Assembly: GCF_001875325.1 (NCBI RefSeq)
Contig: NZ_MDDC01000001.1
Span: 124,001-188,000, forward strand
Length of the DNA: 64,000 bases
Source of the DNA: Neomoorella thermoacetica
GTDB lineage: Bacteria > Bacillota > DSM-521 > Neomoorellales > Neomoorellaceae
Reading direction: 5' to 3'
Each line of letters starts with the position of its first letter. Position 1 is the first letter of the stretch. Made by a program: the position numbers and the translations under genes. Positions 57,613 through 64,000 of this stretch are shown piece by piece. The notes under the pieces are model-generated. The model did not search any database, was not told the origin of the DNA, and worked only from the letters and a program-made list of their open reading frames with translations.

Positions 57613-58686
57613 ATGTACATCGACCTTGACGACCTGACGGCCTTGCAACAACTGGACAGCGCCGGAGCCCTGCGGGATACCGTTGACTACTCCCGCCAGT
57701 TTGCTGAAGGCTGGGAACTGGCCCAGAAATGGCCGCAAAATTTACCGGCCGGGGAAATACGTAACATAATCGTCCTGGCCACCGGCGGTGGTTCCGCAGC
57801 CAGCGTCAGCCTTTTACAATCCTATCTCTTTGACGAATTGCGGGTACCAATGGTCTTGAACCAGGGTTATACCATCCCGGCCTGGGTTGATGCCGGCACA
57901 TTGGCGGTTGTCGTCAGCCATTCGGGCAATACCGAAGAGATTTTAAGCGCCTACACCAGGGCTGTAGACGCAGGTGCACAGGTTGCCGTAATCACTGCCG
58001 GGGGACAACTGCAGGCCCTGGCCGGGGAGAAAGGGCACCCCGTCCTCCTTGTTCCCGGCGGTATGATGCCCCGCATCGCCCTGGGATATATTTTCCTGCC
58101 CCTGCTGGGCCTGCTCCGGCGCCTGGGCCTGGTGCCGGATAAAACAGCGGAGGTAAAAGAAACCATCGCCCTGCTTAAAGACCTGGCCGGCCGCTATGGC
58201 CCCGAAGTTCCGGCTAAGGATAACCTGGCCAAAACTATGGCCATGGAAATAGACGGCTACATCCCGGTTATCTACGGCTCCCTGCCCCTTACTGACGCCA
58301 TAGCCTGGCGCTGGAAAAACCAGATGGGAGAAAATAGCAAGTTAATCGCCATGTTCAATGCCATCCCCAGCCTGCACCATGACGAGGTCGTCGGCTGGGA
58401 CGCCCCCAGCGCCTATTTAAAGCACTTTTACTTTACCTTCTTACGGGATGCTGAGGACAGCGAGAAGATCCGGCGGCGCATGGCCACCTCCCAGGAGATC
58501 CTGAGGCGCCGGGCTGCCGGAGTAAGGGAAGTCAGCTCCAACGGACATTCTCGCCTGGCACGTCTCTTCTCCCTGGTTTACCTGGGCGACTTCATCACCC
58601 TGTACCTGGCCCTGGCCCGGGGCGTTGATCCGACCCCGGTGGAGGTCATCGACCTGTTCAAACGGAAAATGGCAGCAGGGGAATAA
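57613..58686 (+). CDS. Phosphoglucose/phosphomannose isomerase-like SIS protein
   Basis: The 357-residue protein has two SIS domains with ATGGGSAASVSLLQSYL, VVVSHSGNTEEILSAYTRAV and the family C-terminal ARGVDPTPVEVIDLFKRKM. It resembles bifunctional PGI/PMI enzymes that interconvert aldose and ketose 6-phosphates. The active-site loop reads NQMGENSK...IPSLHHDEVVGW, where the family usually has PELNHNE, so the catalytic histidine is kept but the preceding residues differ. This suggests a related but perhaps different phosphosugar. Confidence 0.85.
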   Translation: MYIDLDDLTALQQLDSAGALRDTVDYSRQFAEGWELAQKWPQNLPAGEIRNIIVLATGGGSAASVSLLQSYLFDELRVPMVLNQGYTIPAWVDAGTLAVVVSHSGNTEEILSAYTRAVDAGAQVAVITAGGQLQALAGEKGHPVLLVPGGMMPRIALGYIFLPLLGLLRRLGLVPDKTAEVKETIALLKDLAGRYGPEVPAKDNLAKTMAMEIDGYIPVIYGSLPLTDAIAWRWKNQMGENSKLIAMFNAIPSLHHDEVVGWDAPSAYLKHFYFTFLRDAEDSEKIRRRMATSQEILRRRAAGVREVSSNGHSRLARLFSLVYLGDFITLYLALARGVDPTPVEVIDLFKRKMAAGE

Positions 58687-58692
58687 TGCCGC

Positions 58693-59622
58693 ATGATCAC
58701 CACAGTTACCGTTAATACCGCCATAGATAAAACATATATCGTGGATAATTTTGGCCTTAACGGCGTCTTCCGCGTCCAGCGCGTCATGGCCCAGGCCGGC
58801 GGCAAGGGGCTGAACGTGGCCAGGGTGGTAAAAGCTTTAGGAGAGGAGGTGGTTGCTACCGGGTTTATCGGCGGCCACAATGGAATGTTTATTAAGGAGT
58901 GTCTGGTAGCAGAGGGGCTTAAGGGCGATTTTGTAAACATAGCCGGGGAATCACGCATATGCCTGAACGTCCTGGACCCGGCGGGCAGGTCCCAGACCGA
59001 ACTTTTGGAGCCGGGGCCGGAGATCACCGCTCAAGAAGCGGAAAGGTTGAAGGAAAGGGTGAAGGACTTGGCTCGCCTGAGCCAGGTGGTTACTTTATCG
59101 GGTAGCCTGGCCGGGGGCCTGCCAACTGATTATTACGCCCAGATAATCAAAATAGTACACCGGGAAGGGGCCAGGGTCATTCTTGACTCCAGTGGGGAGG
59201 CCTTGAAAGAAGGGTTGAAAGCCGGACCTTACATGGTCAAGCCCAACCTTCAGGAAGCCGAAGCCCTGGCCGGGAAACCGTTAGCCGATGAAAAAGCGCG
59301 CAAGGAATTTTTAAGGGAGCTTATAGGGGCTGGTGTGAAGGCTGCGGTGCTCTCTTTAGGGGAAGCCGGCGCCCTGGTTGGGACCGGGGAAGGCTTCTTC
59401 CGGGTGGTGCCTCCCGGGGTTCAGACGGTGAATACCGTGGGGTGTGGTGATGCCTTTGTAGCCGGCTTCGCCGTAGGCCTGGCGCGGGGCCAGGGTGTAA
59501 AACAAGCCGCTCGCTTGGGTACCGCTGCAGCGGCCGCCAGCGCTGCCAGCTGGAAGGCAGGTGAATGCAGGGGGGAACAGATACCAGCGTTAGCGTTAGA
59601 AGTACAGGTGTTCGAGGTGTAA
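58693..59622 (+). CDS. PfkB family hexose-phosphate kinase (1-phosphofructokinase/LacC type)
   Basis: The 309-residue kinase starts ITTVTVNTAIDKTYIVDNFG, has AGGKGLNVARVVKALG (sugar binding), LSGSLAGGLPTDYYAQI and the anion-hole motif VGCGDAFVAGFAVGLARG with catalytic Asp253. It belongs to the 1-phosphofructokinase/tagatose-6-phosphate kinase group, which makes ketose bisphosphates. With the upstream aldolase it forms the last two steps to triose phosphates. It starts 6 bases after the SIS stop. Confidence 0.92.
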   Translation: MITTVTVNTAIDKTYIVDNFGLNGVFRVQRVMAQAGGKGLNVARVVKALGEEVVATGFIGGHNGMFIKECLVAEGLKGDFVNIAGESRICLNVLDPAGRSQTELLEPGPEITAQEAERLKERVKDLARLSQVVTLSGSLAGGLPTDYYAQIIKIVHREGARVILDSSGEALKEGLKAGPYMVKPNLQEAEALAGKPLADEKARKEFLRELIGAGVKAAVLSLGEAGALVGTGEGFFRVVPPGVQTVNTVGCGDAFVAGFAVGLARGQGVKQAARLGTAAAAASAASWKAGECRGEQIPALALEVQVFEV

Positions 59623-59769
59623 GAGGGGTGTTACTTGTTTTAGAAGCGCAAGGCAAAAGCTTTCTCCATTTGGGAACCGTAAGGTTTTAAGGCAAAATGT
59701 ACCGCGAGATGCATGAAAGGAGTTAAGACCCAGGCTGTCTAACATTAAGGTTAAACAGCTAAAAGGAAG

Positions 59770-59789
59770 CCGTAACTTAAATTATACGG
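59770..59789. promoter_or_regulatory. Inverted repeat in the leader of the sugar-binding protein gene
   Basis: CCGTA and TACGG flank a ten-base AT-rich spacer, 34 bases ahead of the start codon. It may be an operator. The rest of the 200-base leader (59623-59822) shows no riboswitch that I recognise. Confidence 0.3.
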
Positions 59790-59822
59790 AATGAAATTTT
59801 GCCAAGAAGGAGGATTAATTCT

Positions 59823-60893
59823 GTGAGGACAATTATGAAGCGAAAATTCATGGCGTGTTTTCTGGTAACGGTCTTCGCCTTAAGTGTTCTTCTGTCCGGT
59901 TGCGGTTCTGGCGCCGGCAACAATCAGAACCAGGCCCAGCAGCAAGGAAGCGATAACAAGAAAAAAGAATATGTTGTTGGCTGGTCCATGGCTTATTTTG
60001 ATCACCCGGTCTACCAATTGTTGATGAATGCAGCCAGGGAATTGGCAGAAAAACAAGGCATTAAATTAATTTTTGCCGACGGCAAGAATGACCCGGCAGT
60101 TCAGGCTTCTCAGATCGACAATTTTATTGCTCAAAAGGTGGACGCCATAATACTCACCCCAACTGTGGCCGATCCGTTGATACCTGCTGTCAAAAAGGTC
60201 AATCAGGCCAAGATTCCCCTGGTCATAGTTGACCGCCGCATGTTCACCCACGGCCAGGATATAAAGTGGGATGCGCTGGTAAGCTGGGACATGGTAAAAT
60301 CGGGTACCCTGGGCGGTGAACAGGTAGTCGAAGCCTTAAACGGCAAGGGTAACCTGGTAGTAGTAGAGGGCACCCCGGGAGCGGGTTCCACCATTGACCG
60401 CGGCAACGCTTTCTACGAAGTAATCAATAAGCATCCCGATATTAAGGTTATCCACAAAGTTTCTGGTGACTTTAAACGGGACAAGGGTATGCAGGTAACC
60501 GAGAATATATTGCAGCGTTTCCCCAAGGGGCAAATCGATGCTATTTATTATATGAACGACGAGATGGCCCTAGGAGGGATACAAGCTATAAAGGCTGCCG
60601 GCCGCCAGGGCGAGTTCAAGATAATCAGTGTAGACGGCGAGAAAGAGGCAATGGATGCTCTGCGAAGGGGTGAAATCGATTATGAAGTAATATTCCATCC
60701 TGATGACGAGGCGGTAGCGGTCAACGTGGTGGCCAGCATCCTGCGGGGAGAGAATCCCTATACCCCCGAGAACCTGACATACAAAGGCCGTACCATGGAG
60801 ATTGCCAGCTTTGAAGGGATGCCGTGGGTACGTCCCACCTGCTATAAGGTTGATAAGTCAAATGCTAACCAACCAGAATTTCAGGGCTGGTAA
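59823..60893 (+). CDS. Sugar ABC transporter substrate-binding lipoprotein
   Basis: The 356-residue protein has a lipoprotein signal (FLVTVFALSVLLSGC, lipid-modified Cys27), a Gly/Asn/Gln-rich linker and a type 1 periplasmic-binding fold related to ribose-binding proteins (VGWSMAYFDHPVYQLLMNAA, DAIILTPTVADPLIPAVKKV, DAIYYMNDEMALGGIQAIKA). The start is GTG 59823, 8 bases after AGGAGG. No ABC permease or ATPase gene lies nearby, so the transporter is presumably beyond the window or elsewhere. It links the cluster to uptake of a sugar or polyol. Confidence 0.9.
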   Translation: MRTIMKRKFMACFLVTVFALSVLLSGCGSGAGNNQNQAQQQGSDNKKKEYVVGWSMAYFDHPVYQLLMNAARELAEKQGIKLIFADGKNDPAVQASQIDNFIAQKVDAIILTPTVADPLIPAVKKVNQAKIPLVIVDRRMFTHGQDIKWDALVSWDMVKSGTLGGEQVVEALNGKGNLVVVEGTPGAGSTIDRGNAFYEVINKHPDIKVIHKVSGDFKRDKGMQVTENILQRFPKGQIDAIYYMNDEMALGGIQAIKAAGRQGEFKIISVDGEKEAMDALRRGEIDYEVIFHPDDEAVAVNVVASILRGENPYTPENLTYKGRTMEIASFEGMPWVRPTCYKVDKSNANQPEFQGW

Positions 60894-60989
60894 AAGCTGC
60901 CTTCAGAGAGGCTCCGGTTGTTCATCTTAATTAAGAAGGGACATGTAATTGCTCCCTGTGAGGTTTACTTCAGCGAAGGGGTTGATCCT

Positions 60990-63245
60990 ATGTCTACCGT
61001 TTTACAAGACGAACCTCTACATTTTCAGCTGGCCCTCCAACCAGTCCGTACTAACCGGATCGATAGCATGTTGAACTATATAAATGCAATTGAACCTGGT
61101 ATATGTATTGAAAGGGCCCGTTACCTCACGGAATCCTATAAGGAAACAGAGCACCTCCCGTACATTATAAGAAGGGCCAGGGCCCTGGAGAATATCCTCA
61201 AAAAGATGTCCATCTATATATTGCCGGGCAGCTTGCTAGTCGGCAACCAGTCCTCGAAGCCCTGCTTTGCCCCCCTGTTCCCGGAGTTCACTGTTGACTT
61301 CTTGGAAGAAGAGATCCTTCAAGGGAAACCCATGTACCCCTATGAAAGACCCTCGGATAAATTCAACGTGGATAAGGAAATAGTCCCGGAGTTGCAGGAC
61401 ATTATTAACTGGTGGAAAGGAAGAACCCATAAAGAAAGGGTTTATGCCAACCTGCCCGAAGAAGCCATATTGGCCCAGGATGCCGTAGGTGCCGTAAATA
61501 TAGTTAACTTCTTACACGGCGGCGATGGGCACCTGGCACCGCCTTACAAGTGGCTTTTTGATCACGGCGTGGGCCATATCATTGCCCTGTGCCGGCAGAA
61601 ACTGGCAGAAATTGATTTGACCACTCCCGAAGGCCTGGAAAGCAAACGGTTTTATGAAGCGGTAATAATCTCCTGCCAGGCCCTTATCGACTGGGCCCAC
61701 CGGTATGCGGAATTGGCCGAAGCCGAAGCCGCCAGGGAAACGGAGGAAAGCCGCCGCTCCGAACTCCGTAAGCTTGCCGAAATATGCCGCCGGGTTCCTG
61801 AGCATCCCGCCAGGACCTTCCACGAGGCCCTGCAATTTATGACCTTTGTCCAGGTGGCCATCCAGATCGAAGATAACGCCCAGGGAATCTGCCCGGGAAG
61901 ATTCGACCAGGTCCTGTGGGAGCATTATCAGCGGGATGTTTCCCGGGGAATCCTGAACAGGGACCAGGCCCTGGAACTGGTGCAAAACTTCTTTGTAGTT
62001 CTCTCGACCATTGAACGCATCAGGAGCTGGAATGATACCGACTATTTCAGGGGAAAACCCATCTTCCAAAACCTTACCATTGGCGGCATAAACCCGGAAA
62101 CCGGGGAGGATGCCTCCAACGAACTAACTTACATCGTTTTAGATGCTATAGCCAACACCCGTACCTTGCAGCCGTCCCACTATGCGCGGTGGCACAAGAA
62201 AGCGCCTGAGAAATACAAAATGAAGGTGGCTGAAACAATCCGTCTGGGCACAGGTTTCCCGGCCATTGCCAATGACGAGCTTTATATCCCGGCCATGATG
62301 AACCGCGGTTATGATTTAAAAGATGCTTCCGATTATTGCATTGTGGGCTGCGCCGAGCCGGGCGTGGCCGGACTGAGGGGAGGCCGGACCGGAGCTGCCT
62401 GGTTCTGCCTGGCCAAAATTTTGGAAGTCACTCTATACGGCGGCCGCGATCCCCGCACCGGGGTTATGCTGCACCCTAACTGCAACGGCAAAGACCTTTC
62501 CAGCTTTGAATCTTACGATGAAGTTTGGGAAGCCTTTGTGGATCAGGTGAAGTACTATATCCGGCTGCATGTGCTGATGGACAACATTACCGATAAATTA
62601 TGGGAGGAATATATTGAAGAACCCTTGACTTCTGCCCTGGGATGCCCCACCACCTGCCTCGAGCGAGGACGCTCTATAAAGAAAGGCGGGGCCAAGTACG
62701 ATTTCACCGGCAACGAAACTATCGGATTGGCCAATGTGGCCAACAGCCTGTATGCCATCAAGTACGTTGTTTTTGATCAGAAGCTGATTACCGGCACCCA
62801 GCTGCTGCATGCACTTAAGACCAACTTTGAAGACATGACGACGGATCCGACGGGGCCGGAAATCCAGCAAATGTGCCTGTTGGCACCTAAATATGGCAAT
62901 GACCAGGATGAAGTGGATTTTGTTGCCCGTGACGTCCTGGCCCTGGTTTGCGAGGAACTGCCGAAGTATAAAAACACCCGCTATGGCCGGGGGCCAATTG
63001 GCGGGGTGTTCCAGGCTTCTACCACCACCGTGTCTTCCAACACTGCCTTTGGCCGCATGGTAGGAGCACTACCGGACGGGAGACAGACCGGCACTCCCTT
63101 AAGCGACGGCCAGTCACCCATGCGGGGTACAGATACCCTGGGACCGACGGCAGCCGTCCGTTCAGTGGCAAAGTTGCGGAACGTCCTTCTTTCAGAAGGG
63201 TCCCTTTACAATCTTAAATTATTGCCGCAAGATCTGAAGGATTAA
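60990..63245 (+). CDS. Glycyl radical enzyme, large chain lacking the radical domain
   Basis: This is the ten-stranded barrel part of a PFL-like glycyl radical enzyme (751 residues). The thiyl-radical cysteine is Cys454 in DYCIVGCAEPGVAG; the C-x-E pattern (Glu456 as base) marks eliminases rather than pyruvate formate-lyase, which has Cys-Cys. GDGHLAPPY (His181) matches the dehydratase histidine. Positions equivalent to glycerol dehydratase His281-Ser282 and Asp447 are Gln298-Gly299 and Gly468 (alignment from memory). The chain ends GSLYNLKLLPQDLKD, exactly where the glycyl domain should continue. I chose ATG 60990, after GAAGGGG; TTG 60918 is the alternative. Confidence 0.93.
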   Translation: MSTVLQDEPLHFQLALQPVRTNRIDSMLNYINAIEPGICIERARYLTESYKETEHLPYIIRRARALENILKKMSIYILPGSLLVGNQSSKPCFAPLFPEFTVDFLEEEILQGKPMYPYERPSDKFNVDKEIVPELQDIINWWKGRTHKERVYANLPEEAILAQDAVGAVNIVNFLHGGDGHLAPPYKWLFDHGVGHIIALCRQKLAEIDLTTPEGLESKRFYEAVIISCQALIDWAHRYAELAEAEAARETEESRRSELRKLAEICRRVPEHPARTFHEALQFMTFVQVAIQIEDNAQGICPGRFDQVLWEHYQRDVSRGILNRDQALELVQNFFVVLSTIERIRSWNDTDYFRGKPIFQNLTIGGINPETGEDASNELTYIVLDAIANTRTLQPSHYARWHKKAPEKYKMKVAETIRLGTGFPAIANDELYIPAMMNRGYDLKDASDYCIVGCAEPGVAGLRGGRTGAAWFCLAKILEVTLYGGRDPRTGVMLHPNCNGKDLSSFESYDEVWEAFVDQVKYYIRLHVLMDNITDKLWEEYIEEPLTSALGCPTTCLERGRSIKKGGAKYDFTGNETIGLANVANSLYAIKYVVFDQKLITGTQLLHALKTNFEDMTTDPTGPEIQQMCLLAPKYGNDQDEVDFVARDVLALVCEELPKYKNTRYGRGPIGGVFQASTTTVSSNTAFGRMVGALPDGRQTGTPLSDGQSPMRGTDTLGPTAAVRSVAKLRNVLLSEGSLYNLKLLPQDLKD

Positions 63246-63263
63246 AGATAGGAGGGTGTTGCC

Positions 63264-63500
63264 ATGGCTGCCCAGGCTGGTTTAAGAAGGCTGGTTAACC
63301 TCATTGATTACTATTTCTCTATTGGCGGTATGCAGATGCAGTTTAATGTAGTTAGCAAAGAAACTTTACTCCGGGCACAGAAGGACCCGGATAAATACCG
63401 GAATCTTATCGTCAGGGTAGCAGGTTACTCCGCTTATTTTGTTAACCTGGATAAGACGGTCCAGCAGGATATCATTGAACGCACGGAGGAAAGGATTTAA
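63264..63500 (+). CDS. Separate glycyl radical subunit of the split GRE
   Basis: The 78-residue protein is a complete C-terminal glycyl radical domain: helix LRRLVNLIDYYFSIGG, QMQFNVVSKETLLRAQKDP, then the radical motif RVAGYSAYF with Gly54, and the closing QQDIIERTEERI. In ordinary GREs this follows directly on the barrel; here it begins at its own ATG, 7 bases after AGGAGGG, 18 bases after the TAA of the large chain. It is in the same frame as the large chain, with TAA and TAG between. It resembles the spare-part protein YfiD in concept but has no extra N-terminal region. Confidence 0.93.
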   Translation: MAAQAGLRRLVNLIDYYFSIGGMQMQFNVVSKETLLRAQKDPDKYRNLIVRVAGYSAYFVNLDKTVQQDIIERTEERI

Positions 63501-63508
63501 CTCTAAGA

Positions 63509-63542
63509 GGGAACCGGTGTTGACCCACCAGCGCCGGTTCCC
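63509..63542 (+). promoter_or_regulatory. Strong hairpin between the glycyl subunit gene and the activase gene
   Basis: GGGAACCGGTG (63509-63519) pairs with CGCCGGTTCCC (63532-63542), 11 pairs with one G-T, 12-base loop. The following CCTACTCTCATTTT is not a compact U-tract. It may be a partial terminator or an RNA-stability element that lowers activase output relative to the GRE. Confidence 0.55.
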
Positions 63543-63575
63543 CCTACTCTCATTTTAGCCAGGGGAGAATGATTC

Positions 63576-64000
63576 ATGATTAATAGCAGCACGTGCCAGG
63601 AAATCAGGGGCAATGTGTTCGACATACAGCGCTGGAGTCTCCACGATGGCCCGGGGATACGCACTGTCGTCTTCCTTAAAGGATGCCCGTTACGTTGCCT
63701 CTGGTGTTGTAACCCGGAGTCGCAAGAACCTTATACCGAGATAGCCTACTTTAAGGATAAATGTATCGGTTGCGGCCGCTGCGTTGCTGAATGTCCCTAT
63801 GGGGCTATAACCCCCTCCCCGGAGGGTTTTATAGCTGAACAGGGCATCTGCCTGGAGAAGTGTTTCGGCCGCCAGGATCCCCCTTATCCTTGTACCAAAA
63901 AATGCTACAGCCAGGCCAGGAAAAACATCGGCAGGCTCATGACAGTAAAGGAAGTCCTCCATGAAGTACTAAAAGATAGCCTCATTTATAAGCAAAGCGG
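63576..64000 (+). CDS. GRE-activating radical SAM enzyme, N-terminal part
   Basis: The frame is open to the right edge (141 residues). It starts MINSSTCQEIRGNVFDIQRW and SLHDGPGIRTVVFLKGCPLR, with the radical SAM cysteines C37-x3-C41-x2-C44, then a ferredoxin-like insert (CIGCGRCVAECPYGAI) and a second, unusually spaced set of cysteines (92, 96, 106, 110). The insert is typical of activases for dehydratase-type GREs and absent from PFL activase. The ATG follows AGGGGAG. It should generate the glycyl radical on the small subunit. Confidence 0.95.
   Translation, partial: MINSSTCQEIRGNVFDIQRWSLHDGPGIRTVVFLKGCPLRCLWCCNPESQEPYTEIAYFKDKCIGCGRCVAECPYGAITPSPEGFIAEQGICLEKCFGRQDPPYPCTKKCYSQARKNIGRLMTVKEVLHEVLKDSLIYKQS

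Noticed and set aside
63243-63263. Split GRE as a pseudogene or stop-codon read-through
   Set aside because: Two in-frame stops (TAA, TAG) occur, TAA is not a recoding codon, and the downstream part has an optimal ribosome binding site and ATG exactly at the domain edge.

Overview
The window reads as about 64 kb of chromosome from a Gram-positive, endospore-forming, GC-rich, probably thermophilic anaerobe of the Firmicutes. A Moorella-like clostridial acetogen is my best guess, inferred from gene order and protein style and not from any database match. Supporting signs are sporulation genes (Spo0B-like, SpoIIP, YqfC, YqfD), a CIRCE/HrcA heat-shock operon, the conserved order yqfC-yqfD-phoH-yqfF-ybeY-dgkA-cdd-era-yqzL-recO-glyQS-ccpN-PPDK regulator, very frequent TTG and GTG starts with strong AGGAGG sites, and sigma-A-like promoters.

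Layout. 1-10.3 kb: a radical-SAM-associated protein tail, RNase G, L21, Prp, L27, Spo0B-like, ObgE, proline synthesis (ProB, ProA), NadD, an RRM protein, YqeK and RsfS. 10.3-25.6 kb: LeuS, a Na+/H+ antiporter behind a probable attenuator, ComEA, UppP, a soluble globin-coupled sensor, PrmA, a bile-acid:Na+-type symporter, ComEC and HolA; then on the minus strand a small unknown protein, S20 and SpoIIP; then LarB on the plus strand. 25.6-36.8 kb: a holin-like membrane protein, LepA, HemW, the hrcA-grpE-dnaK-dnaJ operon, RsmE, MtaB and a HIT protein. 36.8-47.1 kb: S21, the yqfC-to-dgkA block, DUF502, a minus-strand Nudix hydrolase, Cdd, Era, YqzL, RecO and DUF4342. 47.1-54.7 kb: GlyQS, a CcpN-like repressor, the bifunctional PPDK regulator and PPDK, which together form a switch at the pyruvate/PEP node.

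54.8-64 kb is the accessory region and the most interesting part. It runs DeoR regulator, ROK sugar kinase, class II aldolase of GatY/KbaY type, phosphoglucose/phosphomannose isomerase-like SIS protein, PfkB kinase, sugar-binding lipoprotein, then a glycyl radical enzyme (GRE) and its radical-SAM activase, which runs off the right edge. The GRE is split. A 751-residue chain carries the thiyl cysteine (Cys454-x-Glu456) and stops exactly where the C-terminal glycyl radical domain should begin. A separate 78-residue gene with its own ribosome binding site carries that domain (RVAGYSAYF, Gly54). Several active-site positions also differ from those I remember for polyol dehydratases. I infer a two-component GRE acting on a sugar-derived substrate inside an inducible sugar pathway. 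The substrate cannot be read from the sequence.

Other structure: a dispersed hairpin/mini-ORF element lies upstream of obgE, rsfS and rsmE, with related ends upstream of rpmA. No tRNA, rRNA, CRISPR array or intact insertion sequence was seen. No gap between genes exceeds 300 bases; the longest is the roughly 275-base leader of the antiporter.
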